Positions 11,401 to 22,895 of a stretch of 64,000 nucleotides of DNA are shown piece after piece. A model generated the notes under the pieces. That model worked only from the letters and a program-made list of their open reading frames with translations. It did not search any database and was not told where the DNA came from. Each line of letters begins with the position of its first letter. Within the stretch, counting starts at the first letter, position 1. Where the stretch lies: contig NC_016459.1 in assembly GCF_000226115.1 (NCBI RefSeq), forward strand, positions 2,341,501-2,405,500. Reading direction: 5' to 3'. The position numbers were made by a program, and so were the translations under genes. The DNA comes from Thermothielavioides terrestris NRRL 8126. Its lineage: Eukaryota; Ascomycota; Sordariomycetes; Sordariales; Chaetomiaceae.

Positions 11401-12849
11401 AGTAGTAGCGAAGGGGTTATTCTCCTTGTATAGCTCTATATCGTTGTATTTAAAGTTGCTATATAACTCAATTAGCTACTACTAATCGCAATACTACCGC
11501 TACTACTACGATTTCGACTAATTTTTCGACTTAACCGACTTACAAAGTATATAAAAAGTATAGATTAAAGCTATAATATAGCTAATTAGCTTCCTAGCAA
11601 TAGTAACAATAGAAATAGCTTCAAATTAACTTATACGACGATAACGTAGGCAAATGGACAGATAGCAACGGCTATAGCTATAAGGTTAGAAGAAGGAAAG
11701 GAAAAAGAAATAGGTAGAAGGCTCTAGGGCAGTAGAAAAAGCTATAGCCTACGTACCTATATAGTTCTTAAAGAATCAAAGGTTTCAATATCAACTATAT
11801 AGAATAAACATTGTTTATTTTTTAGAATTATCTAACTACGAAGTATCCTAACTAGCAGTAGAATAGTAGCTAGCTAATACCTCCTCTATATTTATATTCC
11901 TTCTCTAGTTTCTCTATAAAGCTAAGCTCGAGGGTTAGGATAAAATTTCTATTTATCTACGATTTTATATAGTATTAAGCCCGCTTTTAGAAACTTCGAT
12001 CAACTCTATAAAGTTCGTTCTAAAGCTAAGACTTAGACCACTAGTAACACTTGCTATATCTTAGTATTATAGAAACTCCTTTCTAAGTACGCTAATTAGC
12101 TAAGAACTAAGCAATTTATTTATAGTCTAGCAGTTAGCTAGCTACTAATCCTCTAACTTCTAGCTATCAATTATTACAAAGTTCCTTAAAGTTGGAGGTA
12201 GCAATAAAGACGTAAAGTAGTATAGTCTAGTAGCTAGCTAGCACTTAACCAAAGAACTATATATTACTACTTATTACTAAGATATAAACAAAGGAATATC
12301 TAACCCCTAAACCTATTGTAGATCCTCCTAAACCCTGCCCAACAGCTTCCCTAGAATATAGTCGAGATCCTCTTACAAGCTATATATTGCCTACACATTA
12401 TCCTAGATCCTATATATCGTAGTTTATAGCAACTATATTAGCTCCTAGACCTATAGAAATAGGTACTATATAATAGAGACCTCGTCTAAACTAGTAAGAT
12501 CTGCTAGCTATAGAACGACGCTATAGTATATCCTAAACCCCTTTACTTCTAAGATACTAACTAGCTACTCGAAGTACTTTAGCTACAACAAGTTTATCAA
12601 CAAGTGATAATACTAGATATATAAGCAAAGGAGCAACTAGCTCCTAAACTATATATACTTATAGCAAAGAATGCCAACTAGCTCTAGAATTGGGGTATTC
12701 TACAAAAGCTAAGCTACTTAATCCGCCTAGTTGACTACGTTATAGTAGTCTAGGTTACAGCGTTCGTCTAAAGTAGCCTACCTAAGTACAGAGACCTCGG
12801 CAACAATGTCGGCAGTACCCTAGGCAATTAGTCGTAGTAGCTAGACAGC
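11401..12849. other. AT-rich decayed DNA between minisatellite and MULE remnant
   Basis: No motif is recognisable. The - strand has a partly readable frame from about 12,850 to 12,300 that may be the C-terminal continuation of the MULE transposase, but I cannot assign it with confidence. Confidence 0.35.
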
Positions 12850-14530
12850 TACTATACCGCTCCGCCACTGTCTATCGTTGTACTATAGACCAAGGAACCA
12901 ATCTAGTATAAAAACGCTATTGAAGTCGAGAGGCTCGTTAATATCGAACTACTTATATACTATCGATAGCTTATATATAATCAGTGCTTAAGCCTGCTTA
13001 GGCAGCCTATTAAAGCCCTAGCTGTTAAACCGCTCTATATATATAGCTAGAAGTATATAATTAAGACTCCTAAACTTAGCCTATATTACCTTGTTTTAGT
13101 AGTCTTATATACAGTGATCAAGGTAGATGATTAAACTAGTAAAAGAGAAGGTGCTAGGTATCTACTACTTTAGTATAGGCTTAGCGTTCTTGACCTTCGA
13201 GTACTATCCTTCGACTATATTTATTATAGTAATCTAGCAAAGCAAAGGGGTTACGTCTTATATTTAATACGCCTATAGTCGAGTATTGTTTAGCCAATTG
13301 TTCTTTAAATATTGTTTAAGCCTATCGGTACTAGCGTAAGTAATAGTAGCCTCAATAGACTCTATATAGCCTTTTTCTAAACGATAGCTTAGAAGAGTAG
13401 CCGCTATATAGCCAAGGTACTCTTTATTAGTACTAATCTAGCGCTTCAAAGTCTCCTAGCAATGCTTTATACAAAGGAGATGTTATATATATAAAAGGCT
13501 ATACTTATTGTAGCTAAATGCCTCCTAGATAGTAAGTTGTTTAGCTATAAAGTTGTTAGTAATTATATATTTTAAAAGCTAACCCCTATCAGCTACTCCC
13601 CTATACTACTCTAGTAGTACGCCTAGGTATACTACGATACTATTAGTAGTCTACCTCTCTATAAAGAAGTAAGTAGAAGGGAGCTAGCAGCCATTGAAGT
13701 CCTAAACTATAATCGTAAATAGATACCAACCGCTATAGGCAGTCTTATAAGTAGTATCTATAATCGACAGTTGACTATACTTCTTAAATATATTCAACAG
13801 CTCTTTATATATAAAAACCAATATAGAGGAGTTCTTACTAGGGACAGTTAGCGCCTTATACTTATACTAATCAACGTAAGATAGTAGCTAGGCAATAGCT
13901 TTTGTAAATTCTAGCTCCTTAAGAACTTTATAGGACTATACCTTTCGATCGTTACGTTTACTGAGCTTAAGAGACCTACGAAGATTAGCAATCTCCTTTG
14001 TTATAACGTACTAGCTATCTACAAAGTAAAGGCGTACCCTAGCCTTAGGGGTTTCGGTATAGCTATATAGCTAGTGTTCTACTATATTGTTGCTATATCC
14101 AAAGGAGAGGAGATAGGCGATATACTCTAAAATAGCGCGTAGGCGTTTAACTATCTTAATAGCTTCTATCGGATAGTTGTAGCTATAGCGAATATCGATA
14201 TTAACAGTACTATCCTTATATAGAACCTAGTAGAGAGTATAGCGATATAGCTCTATATTCCGTAATACCTTATTACATTGGCTTTGCCCTTTCGTCTTTT
14301 ATAGCGTCTTCTAGAGGAGGCACCGAAATATAGTCTTCTTTTACCACTGCCTTAGGGTATCTCTCTAGCTATAGAAATATAATACCTAGCGCTATTCGAC
14401 TTACTAAACTATATATAGGAGGGTAAACTAACCCTCTTTAAATTAGCGTTCCTAAATCTCTATAATATTGTTAGGAATTGCAAAGCCGCCATTTAGCGCC
14501 CTAGCCTCTAGTTTAGATAAGCGAATTAGG
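12850..14530 (-). mobile_element. Decayed MULE-type (Mutator-like) DNA transposase
   Basis: On the - strand one frame is readable with TAG/TAA as former Gln/Trp. Near 13,780-13,690 an I-I-D-T-T-Y-K-T motif is followed by G-W-Y-L-F-T-I-I-V and then D-x-N-G-C, matching the first catalytic Asp block of fungal MULE transposases. Further on come Y-F-F-x-E-R-Q-T-T-N and V-V-Y-L-G-V-L-L, an I-x-N block in the place of the second Asp, and H-L-L-C-I-K-H-C, the typical L-C-x-x-H block. Upstream (about 14,500-14,000) lies the conserved W-x-K-K...G-Q-S N-terminal part. The terminal inverted repeats could not be found by eye. Confidence 0.65.
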
Positions 14531-14900
14531 GATAGGTGCCTATACCTACGTCTAGAAACCTCTTCTAAGGAACTATCTTCCTTAGAGGACGATATAGAGC
14601 TACTAAGCAGCTAGATAAAGGCTAGAGCAGGACTAGGAATACCGCTCGATTATAACGATCGTAAAATCAGAGGCTTAGGGATAGGGAGGAGCTAGAGCAG
14701 TACTTACTAAGTAGCTAGATCGAGGTTAGGTTCGATAGATATATATTCTAGGACTAGGGAGCTTACTATAGGTATAGCATTAGCAATTTAACGCTAGTAA
14801 TTAAATTCGCTATTTAACTAAATGGTACTTATATATTAAGGGGGATTAAAGGCGCTAATAGGCTATAAATGCTACGTTGTTTTATTGCTAGCCGCCTAGT
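14531..14900. other. AT-rich spacer, no recognisable gene
   Basis: Decayed DNA upstream of the MULE remnant. No open frame or motif. Confidence 0.4.
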
Positions 14901-15380
14901 ACATCGTTTTATAGCCAACTATATAAAGTAAGCTAGTCTATAGTAGGATACTAGTCTATAGCTAGATCAATGCTTAGCAACTGCTAATAGATAGATAGTA
15001 AAACAACTTACCTAATATATCTACTAGTTGCTAGCTGTATAGCACGTCGTTTTATAGCTAGTTGTATAGTACATTGTTTTATAGCTAGCTATATAGTACG
15101 TCGTTTTATAGCTAGCTATACGGTATATCGTTTTATAGCTAGCTATATAGCACGTCGTTTTATAGCCAACTATATAAAGCGAGCTAGTCTATAGTGGGAT
15201 ACTAGTCTATAGCTAAATCAATACTTAGCAATTGTTAATTAGCAAATAGCAAAACAACTTATTTAGTATATCTTCTAGTTACTAGCTATATAAAGCGAGC
15301 TAGTCTATAGTAGGATACTAGTCTATAGCTAGATCAATGCTTAGCAACTGCTAATATATACTAGTAGCAAACCAGTTGAC
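14901..15380. repeat. Tandem repeat tract: 27-bp units inside larger ~110-250-bp repeats
   Basis: The word CGTTTTATAGC(T/C)A recurs at 15,048, 15,075 (with TG for CG), 15,102, 15,129 and 15,156, an exact 27-bp period. A longer block beginning GCTAGTCTATAGT(A/G)GG and ending with GCAA(C/T)TG(C/T)TAAT occurs three times, at about 14,932, 15,182 and 15,297. The 27-bp array is thus embedded in a larger duplicated unit. It is AT-rich, and it ends at the boundary with the GC-rich island. Confidence 0.8.
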
Positions 15381-15419
15381 CAACTTACTAATAGGATCCA
15401 TTGGATATAGACTAAATAT

Positions 15420-15774
15420 ATAGTTCCACGGCGATGCAACGTCGTAATATAGGTTAAAGCACAATGGAGGGTGGGTATGGACGCGGATTGGTTAGGGAAA
15501 CGTAGGCAGGATGCAAACTAGCGACTGGCCAGCTGCTGACGCGACGTGGACGCAAGGACCACCGCGTGGAAATTGTTAAGCGGCGGCAAGAGAAGTGACT
15601 TCTAAGCGCGGGGGCCATGGTACCTGTGGGGACTTTGGAAATTAGGCTTGGCGGGACCTCTATAACCTCCAGCAACGATACGCATGCGCCGGGCGAGCAG
15701 GCAGGGTTTTGAAAAGGACATCAATTGCCGCTGCTGTGTACTACTGATCATCACATAATTATCTCGCCGGCAAG
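15420..15774. other. Left border of the gene island
   Basis: Composition switches from TpA-rich to ordinary GC-rich DNA within about 100 bp around 15,400-15,480. No credible gene. The 73-codon open stretch at 15,454-15,675 has no motif. This is the 3' flank of the NmrA-like gene. Confidence 0.5.
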
Positions 15775-16829
15775 TTAATCCTTCAGGTTACGGATACCCA
15801 GCGGGTCCCACCCGCCCTCGACCATCTCGACCGTCCGCTTGGTGGCCTCGTCCAGGTCCTCCTGGGGCAGGCCGAGCACGGCGTTGGCCGTGCCGTCGGT
15901 GCGCGCGTAGTCGCTGGTCTTGTTGCTGGCCAGGAAGATGGCGCCGTACAGCTGCTTGGCGAAGCCGCGCATGTCGCCCTTCTGCAGTTGCACCTTGCCG
16001 TCCTCGATGCGCTTGGCCGTCGGCTCGTACTTGATTTGCCAGTCGGCGTCGGTGGTGCCCAGCACGCGGTGCAGGCTGTCGAGCATGTCGCGCTGCGACA
16101 CGCTCCAGCTGCTGATCCGGACCGTCTTGTTGGCGAAGTCGGCCAGCGACGGCGACGCGCCCGCCTCGGGCAGGCTGAGCAGCGCCGCCAGCGCGTTGCC
16201 GCACTGGTTCCACGTGCTCACCGTGATGGAGCGCTTGCCGTCGTCGAAGAAGGTCACCTTGCGGTCCTCGATGGTGAAGCCGAACCAGCCCTCGCCCAGC
16301 CCCAGGCTCCACTCGTACCAAAAGCCGCACGCGAGCACGATCGACGTCGTCGCCCCGTTGTTCTTGGCCTCCTCGATGCGGCTCAGCACCGCCTTGCTGT
16401 ACGGGTCGTCGCTCTGCCGCTCCGGGTAGCCGTACACGTTGGGCATGATGTACCGGATGCCCGCCTTGGCCGCGGCGGCGCACAGCCGGCCGTGGAGGTC
16501 GGCCGGCGCCCTCACGCCGAGCGTGATGACGAGGAACTGCTGGCCCTTGAGCACCTCGACCAGCGCGGCCTCGTCGTCGTAGTTGACTTCGACCGGCTTG
16601 ACGCCCTCGGGCAGCTTGCTGCTGCCACCCGGCCGCGTCAGCGCCGTGACGGTGTGCTTGCCCGTCCGCACCAGCGCCTTGGCGAACGCACCGCCGATAC
16701 GGCCGGTGGCCTGGCGGGGGGGATCAGTAACTTTTCTTAGCCAGAAGTTTGCTCATGGTTAAAAAGGAAGAAAAAACAGGCGCCACTTACGCCGATGATG
16801 GCAATCTTCTCAAGCGGCTTGGTGGACAT
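15775..16829 (-). CDS. NmrA-like / isoflavone-reductase-type NAD(P)-binding protein
   Basis: Two exons: 16,791-16,829 and 15,775-16,710, with an 80-bp intron (GTAAGT...GCCAG), giving 324 residues. Exon 1 encodes MSTKPLEKIAIIG and exon 2 continues with ATGRIGG, so the spliced N-terminus forms the G-A-T-G-R-I-G dinucleotide-binding loop right after the first beta strand, typical of NmrA/PCBER-type atypical SDRs. A second strand with V-T-A-L-T-R and a V-I-T-L-G strand follow. These proteins act as NAD(P)-sensing regulators or as reductases of small aromatic substrates; which applies here cannot be told. The frame stays open upstream of the chosen ATG to 17,006 and that extension is Arg-rich, so a longer mitochondrial form is possible. 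The neighbouring gene is a GMC oxidoreductase on the same strand about 1.1 kb away. Confidence 0.85.
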
Positions 16830-17890
16830 GGTGAAGTAGCGTGGAGTACGAGTAAGTGGACGAGCAAAGACGTGTTGGAGATGAGAAACGGTTCTGAGTA
16901 CCCTCGCGTGGCTGATCATCAGATGCTGGGCTAGAGGGAAAAGTAGGGAAGCATTTCGTCTTATTTTATACAGCATCTCAAGGCTCACACTCAAGGTTAC
17001 ACTCAAGGTTCAAACCCCCTCCCCTGCTCACACACAGAGCGCAACCATTGAAGCTGCGATTCGTCCGTCAGGGTCGGGGTTAAGCGGAGTTATGTTTCAG
17101 GGTGGTTGACGCCATGCATCCTTGCGGCCGGTCTTTGCGGCCATCAGTCCATCCGCGCCGGCCGGCAGTCGGCCCGCACTCGGCTGCTTAGTTATTCTGA
17201 ACGGAGTTTCGAGCAGGTTCTCAATCCCTGCAAGAAGCGGGGCAACTTAGATCCGATCGACGATGCGCGTGTACAAAGTACATGAGATATGTACAAGCGG
17301 AGTCCGCTACGTCCGCACTCGCACACCTTCCTGCGGAGATTTGCTCGGACTTAGCGAGTTCACAACGGCAAACCTCAGGTGCTTTGTCAAAGACGACAGC
17401 ACAATCACCAAAGCAGGCTCCCAATCCTCAGTCGGCGCGCTGTGCGGAAACCCGGGATTACCGGGCTTGTCTACGAACAAAAACACAGGGCTCGGATTCG
17501 CTTCTCCCATTTCCGAGGTTGGGTGACGACAACAACCACGGGTACCAAGTACTTGTTTTCGTCGGTGCCAGTGTGGCCTTCAGGTAATCTCGGTGTTGGC
17601 TCTCATTGGTCCTCGGGTATCTGAGAAACTCCGGCTGGCATGTTGGGTTCTTCAGCGTGTGCAACACACCATTCCAGACCACCTTATTTGACCAGAGCGT
17701 ACTTTTCCACCTCACTTCGACCACGCGGGAGGACGGCCTTGGACAGGGTCAATTTGCTTCTCATTGCGGGCACTGCATTGCTGTATTTCTGCAGAAGTAT
17801 AGAGTGAATTATGGGCACACCGGAACCCCCTTTTTTTCTGTTCCCACCCAACCGCTCCACCCACACAGCTTTTGTTTTTCTTGCCCTTTC
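16830..17890. other. Intergenic region between NmrA-like and GMC genes
   Basis: Holds the promoter of the NmrA-like gene and the 3' flank of the GMC gene, which lie on the same strand. Many overlapping short open frames occur but none has a recognisable domain or a credible exon chain. Confidence 0.5.
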
Positions 17891-19816
17891 CTACGCCGCC
17901 TGCTCCTGCTTCGCATCGGCGATGATGTCGTCGGCGGCCTTGGCGCTGAGCATCATGGTCGGGCAGCTGGGGAAGGCGCCGGGGACGACGGGCCAGGCGG
18001 AGGCGTCGACGACGCGCAGGCCGCGCACGCCGCGCACGCGGAACTTGGAGTCGAGCACGGCCATGCGGTCGCCGTCGCCGCCGATGGCGCACGTCGACGT
18101 CGCGTGGTGCGAGTACGCCTGCAGCTTGAAGAACTCGGCCTGCGCCGCATCGGTGCAGTCGGTGCCGTTCGCGCACGGGTGCTGCTCGACCAGCGGCACG
18201 GCGGGCGCCCCCGCCGCCGCGAACGACGCGCGCAGCAGGTTCGCGCCCTCGACCAGCTCGCGCAGGTCCTCGTCGCCGTGCCGCTCGAAGAAGCGGAAGT
18301 TGATGGCCGGCCGGTCCTGCGGGTCCGCCGAGGCCAGCCGCACCGAGCCCGCCTGCGACTTGGGCGCCATGTGCACCATCGCGCACGTGTACTCGTTCGG
18401 CCCGTAGTCGGTCGGGAAGCCGGGCCAGAAGCCCTCGAAGGAGAAGGCGCCGCACCAGGTGAAGATGTTGCGCTTCTTGGTCGGCGCCGACGGCGTGCGG
18501 AAGAGCAGCGTGATCAGCCCGCTGTTGACCGGCGCCGCGCCGATCGCCAGGATCGAGCCCTCGTAGTTGTCGCCCAGGTTCTCGCCCACGCCGGGCAGGT
18601 CCGCCACCACGCTGATGTTGAACTGCGCCAGCTCCTCCGCCGGCCCGATCCCGCTGAGCTTGAGGATCTGCGGCGAGTTGAACGTGCCGCCCGACACGAT
18701 CACCTCGCGCCGCGCCAGGATCTGCGACACCGGCCCCGTCGCGTTCGCCACGTGCTTCGGGTCCGCCCGGTACAGCGACCCGCCCTCCATGACCTCGACG
18801 CCGATGGCCCGCGGCGTCGTGCCCGTCTTGTTGACCGTCGCCTCGTCGAACACGACGCGCGTCACGAGCGTGTTGAGCTTGACCGTCAGCGGGTACTTGG
18901 CCGGGTCGGCCAGCGTCGCGCGGATGTAGTTGTTGGGGCTGCTGCGTTTGCCCTGGTTGTCGGCGTGCGTCACCATGCTGTAGAAGGACGTCGTCTCGTC
19001 CACGTCCTTGCCCGCCGCGAGGATGTCGCGGTTGACCAGGCTGGCCACGTCGTCCGGGTTCTGGCCCGTCAGCTCGGCCAGCTTCTTGAGGATCCGCGTC
19101 TCCGGCAGGCTGTCGTTCTTGGCCCACGACATGTCGGCGACCGAGGTGGCGAGCCAGCCTGGGAAAAGCCCCTGTCAGCCGCAGACAACACACAATTTCC
19201 GATCCACCCCCATGTTCTCACGTCACCCACCGTCGTATCCGTGGCTGGCGTCGCCGGCCGGCAGGTACTCGTTCTTCTCGATGCGCTTCCAATACTTGCG
19301 CATGTTGTCGGCGGCCCAGCTGGGGTCGCCGGTCCGGTTGGCGATGGTGTCCCAGTCGTCGGCGGCCGGCAGCGAGCACACGCCGGCGTTGTGCATGGCG
19401 CAGCCGCCCAGCGTGGCGGCGCGCGGGTACTGGATGCCCAGCAGCTTCGCCCCCGGCGGCGGGTCCAGGCCGACGTAGAAGGTGCCGTCGCCCGTGTCCC
19501 AGGTGGTGTGCTTGAACTTGAGGTCGCGCGCCGCGTCGTCCGAGTGCCGGACCCAGAAGTCCCACCGCGTCGTCTCGTCGTTGGCCGCCTCGTTGAAGTT
19601 GGCGATGTCGGCGTACGTCGGGTTGTCGCCCTGGTCCGTGCCGGCCTCGATTAGCAGCGTCGAGTACCCGGCCCGCGCCAGGTCCGCCGCCAGGGGCCCG
19701 CCGCCGGGCCCGCTGCCGACCACGATGTAGTCGTACGTGGCCGACGCGGCCGGGCTGGCGTCCGCCACGATGGCCGCCGAGGCAGCGGCGAGTGCCGACA
19801 GCAGACGGTAGCGCAT
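17891..19816 (-). CDS. Secreted GMC-family FAD-dependent oxidoreductase
   Basis: Two exons, 19,231-19,816 and 17,891-19,158, with a 72-bp intron (GTGGGT...CCCAG), giving 617 residues. Residues 1 to about 25 form a signal peptide (hydrophobic Ala-rich core). Residues 30-57 give the FAD-binding fold: V-V-G-S-G-P-G-G-G followed by L-L-I-E-A-G. Then come the family signatures G-G-C-A-M-H-N-A and, across the splice junction, GYDGWLATS. The C-terminus has the H-H-A-T-S-T-C-A-I-G block with the active-site His and a P-G-A-F-P-S-C-P block that ends in an A-A-D helix; the second His/Asn of the classical pair seems replaced. The family (auxiliary activity AA3) oxidises alcohols or sugars outside the cell. 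The substrate cannot be predicted from sequence alone. Confidence 0.9.
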
Positions 19817-19911
19817 GGTGTTTTAACTTCCTCGGGCCTGAGTGCGTTCTCAAGACCGTGATACCTTACGCAGCCTCTGCCGGACACAGGGGAACGGGGA
19901 GATGCATCCCA

Positions 19912-19922
19912 CACTTATATTA
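19912..19922 (-). promoter_or_regulatory. Possible TATA element of the GMC gene
   Basis: On the - strand an AATATAAG word lies about 100 bases upstream of the GMC start codon, a plausible distance for a fungal TATA-driven promoter. Position and word only; no other support. Confidence 0.3.
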
Positions 19923-20917
19923 CCAGCAGAGAGCGACGCCAGCCAAGCGTGGGCTGGCTAGCAGCCGTTGGCTCCGGTGTACTGCGGGGTCATGCTCGCT
20001 CACGCCGAGCAATCTGGCTGCAATTCCGGATATTGAGGGGCCGCTGCTGTTTCTCCAGCACCAGGACGGCTCAGATACCCAACGCGGTAGGAGAGGCCTT
20101 GCGCTGCGTTGCAGCAAGCGGCAGTAAGCGGCGACCAGGTATGCCATTGGCTCTGGCTAAACCCGTCTTTGGTGCGGAGCCGGTCGTAGTTCTCCAGGGG
20201 CAATCTGTTGGTCTCGATCCCGGCCGCTCTTAGGCGGGCGGTTATGTTGCGGATGCAGCATTTATTTGCCTTGGCGGTTCCGGTATATTGGGTGCGGGAC
20301 CCGTCAGACCCTTGCGTCCGCAAACCGAGCCGTCATCCGCCTTGAATGGCTCGCTCGGATGCTCCCCGTGGGCCCGGGCCGGCCTGCCACATGGTATGTG
20401 GTGTGTACATGCGAGTATACGCTCGGCGGTGTTATATCTGCCGGTGTCAGATTTGTTCCCCGTGTCACCTCCGCTGCACAGCACCACTGATAATCGTTGC
20501 TTCTTTTCCTGCGGAAACGGGAAGTATTCGAGAACGTCTCGGATCTCAGCCGCCGGGTCCTGCAGATTTCCAGGGCCGGGGGTTTGTCCTTCTGCGTCCT
20601 AGCGACACTATTTACCCAGACAAATGCTAGTACCTTGCAGCAGCGACTAGCACACTCATATCCAATTCGGTTTCCCTCTGGCGTCCAAGGGCGAAGCTAG
20701 TTGAATGCCGCCTTCCACTGATACGCAAACAAACCCGGCCGAGCAGTTTGTTTGGATGCTCCCGTTCTCCTTCCTTCGCTGCGCGATGACCTCCTCGGAG
20801 CGCAGGTGTATTTATCAGCGTTGAAATAGCAAGAACAGCGCAGATTGAAAGCGAGTCCATGATTATTGAACTCCGTATGCACCGCCAGCCTGTTTCCTTC
20901 TCGCTCAGGGCGTCAAA
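19923..20917. other. Upstream region of the GMC gene
   Basis: About 1 kb without a credible gene. Several short overlapping frames on both strands have no motif and no consistent codon usage. Confidence 0.5.
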
Positions 20918-21097
20918 CTACGCCGGCGCGTCCTCGGCCACGAACTGATCGAGACTAGGCCGCAAGCCATTCGCGTGCCATCCCTTGATATGATTAAGGT
21001 TTGGAAACCCATTGACCGGCTCTACGTCTGCGTCAGCCTGGCTGGGCGGTCGCGGAGGAGTGGCGTGGTGCTGGGCGTAATCGTGATTCGGAGCCAT
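20918..21097 (-). CDS. Small hypothetical protein, 59 residues
   Basis: A single uninterrupted frame starts MAPNHDYAQHH, passes through a Pro-rich stretch (PPRPPSQ) and ends with a more ordered-looking half: G-F-P-N-L-N-H-I-K-G-W-H-A-N-G-L-R-P-S-L-D-Q. It ends with AEDAPA. The Gly-Trp-His and Leu-Arg-Pro-Ser pattern looks like a conserved short protein rather than random sequence, but I do not recognise the family. It is soluble and acidic at the ends, with no signal peptide. It lies between the GMC gene and the alpha/beta hydrolase, on the same strand as both. It could also be the last exon of a longer, unrecognised gene. Confidence 0.4.
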   Translation of the reverse strand: MAPNHDYAQHHATPPRPPSQADADVEPVNGFPNLNHIKGWHANGLRPSLDQFVAEDAPA

Positions 21098-21337
21098 GGT
21101 TTTCAGATCTAGTCTTCGAGGGGGCTGGCGAGAACAGCGTGATGTTGCTGGTGGGTTCTATTTGCACGTCCGCAAATGGTCGATAAATGACGAAACTCGG
21201 AGACGGTAACCATGCATCTCCTGTCTTCGGTCAACTCCCACTGGACCGGTCTATACAAAACCCTCTATGCAATGCAAGCACCTCTTTGATAGATTGCTTT
21301 ATACACCCACACACCAGACCACAAACACCGGGCTCGA

Positions 21338-22895
21338 TCAAATCTTAGGCTTCAGCTCGCGCTTCCACCGCTCGTCAATGACCATCAGCTCCCGCCTGTC
21401 CGCAGCGGCCCTGCTCCTCTCGAAGGCAGCCATCTCGGCCCGCCACAGCTGCATCTCATCCTTCAAAAACCCCGCCACCGCATCCGCGCACGCGGCAACG
21501 GCCTCCATGGCGACCAGGTGCCCGCGGCCCTCCAGGACAACCTCGCGCACGCGCCCGCGCGCCGCGCCGCCGCTGCCGCCGGCGCCCGTGCCCGTGGCCG
21601 CCATCTTGGCCCGCCGCAGCTCCGGCGTCGACATGTCGGACTCGCCGCCGAACACGTACAGCACGCTCGGCCGCAGCTCCGGCAGGCGCGAGAACGCGTA
21701 CAGCGGCTCCGGCCGGTAGAACGGGTAGCCGCCGCTGCCGCTGCCGCCGCTGCCGCTGCCGCCGGCGTCGAAGTGGGCGGGGAGATCGACGGGGCGGTCG
21801 AGTGGGCTGCTGCTGCTGCCGTCGTTTAACCGGGAGTACGTTGGGCGGAGGAAGGTGAACAGCTCTTGGTGCTTGGTTGTCGTGAGGGTGACGGGCTGGT
21901 CGTCGTCGCCACCGCCGCCGCTGGTTGCGGGGGGGTTGGTGGTGGTGTTTGTGGAAGGGGGAGAAGGGTACAGCGCCGTGGGCAGCGGACGCAAGCCGTG
22001 CCGCATCCAGCGGTCGAAGACGCGCGCGTCCCAGGCCTGGTAGAACTTGCTCTGGCGGAACATAGCGGCCGCAGCAGCGCGCGACGGCCATAGGTCGCGG
22101 CGGCGGGTGGAGGCCATGGCTGGGGCGATGCCGGTTCCGGTGAGCTGCAGGACCGGGTCGAGCAGCACGAGGGAGCGGAACAGGCGCGGGTTGGACAGGG
22201 CTATCAAAGTGCTTGGCGTGGGTGAGTCCCAGAGCTGCCCTTATTTAGGGGGGCATGTGTGTGAGGAGCGGTAGGCTTACAGCTGCGCGCCGCCCATGCT
22301 GTGGCCGATGCCGACCAGCGGGTGCGGCATCTCGTCGCGCTTCTGGTTGATCAGGTGCAGCAGGTCCCTCGCGTGGTCCCACCAGCTGGCTGCAAATCAA
22401 AAATGGCAAACTGGTCAGCTTCACACACGCACACTCCCATCGACGAACGCCTCCGGCCGGCCCCTGGGGGCTTACGATCGTTGGCCAGAATAGCCTCGTT
22501 CAGCACGCCCGACTGGCCCTGGTTCCACATGTCGGCTATCCAGATGGACCGGATGCGGATGCCGCTCTTCGCCGCCCGCGCGTACAGGTCATCCCAGAGC
22601 GGCTCGTACAATTCCTGCCGGACACAGACCCACGGTCAATTCATGAGCCACGACAAATTGCATGAGCATGGAATGAGCGCATGGAATGAGCGAGCGCTTC
22701 TACCTTGGGAAAGCCGTTGGCATGGGCGCCGATGATGGTCACGTCGCCCGGCTGCGGATCGGGATTGTCCAGCGGGATGTACTGCTTGACGGCCAGCCGC
22801 GGCTTGTCGGCGTCGCCGTGCACCGTGGCCGTGACATACTCGCGCGAGTGGTGGCAATCCACCGTGTGCTCGACCACGCGGTAGAACTGCGACAT
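21338..22895 (-). CDS. Alpha/beta hydrolase of the fungal peroxisomal/toxin-biosynthesis-protein type
   Basis: Four exons: 22,704-22,895, 22,476-22,614, 22,281-22,389 and 21,338-22,211, with introns of 89, 86 and 69 bp, giving 437 residues. The last acceptor (CCAAG) is chosen because it keeps the conserved GGAQL-TLIALSNPRLF junction. The nucleophile elbow is G-H-S-M-G-G with Ser141. A V-L-L-D-P-V strand, a likely acid in G-E-S-D and the catalytic His378 in G-R-G-H-L complete the triad. N-terminal I-I-G-A-H-A-N-G-F-P-K resembles the oxyanion loop region of this family. A Gly/Ser repeat linker and a Thr/Asn/Gly-rich segment are inserted in the lid region. The C-terminal Pro-Lys-Ile resembles a type 1 peroxisomal targeting tail. 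Related proteins work in peroxisomal lipid or toxin metabolism; the substrate is unknown. Confidence 0.85.

Noticed and set aside
15048..15180. CRISPR-like array
   Set aside because: Units are directly adjacent 27-bp repeats with no unique spacers, in a eukaryotic genome.
17606..19654. 682-codon + strand frame
   Set aside because: It is the antisense shadow of the GMC gene, with Arg/Ala-rich translation typical of the opposite strand of GC-rich coding DNA.
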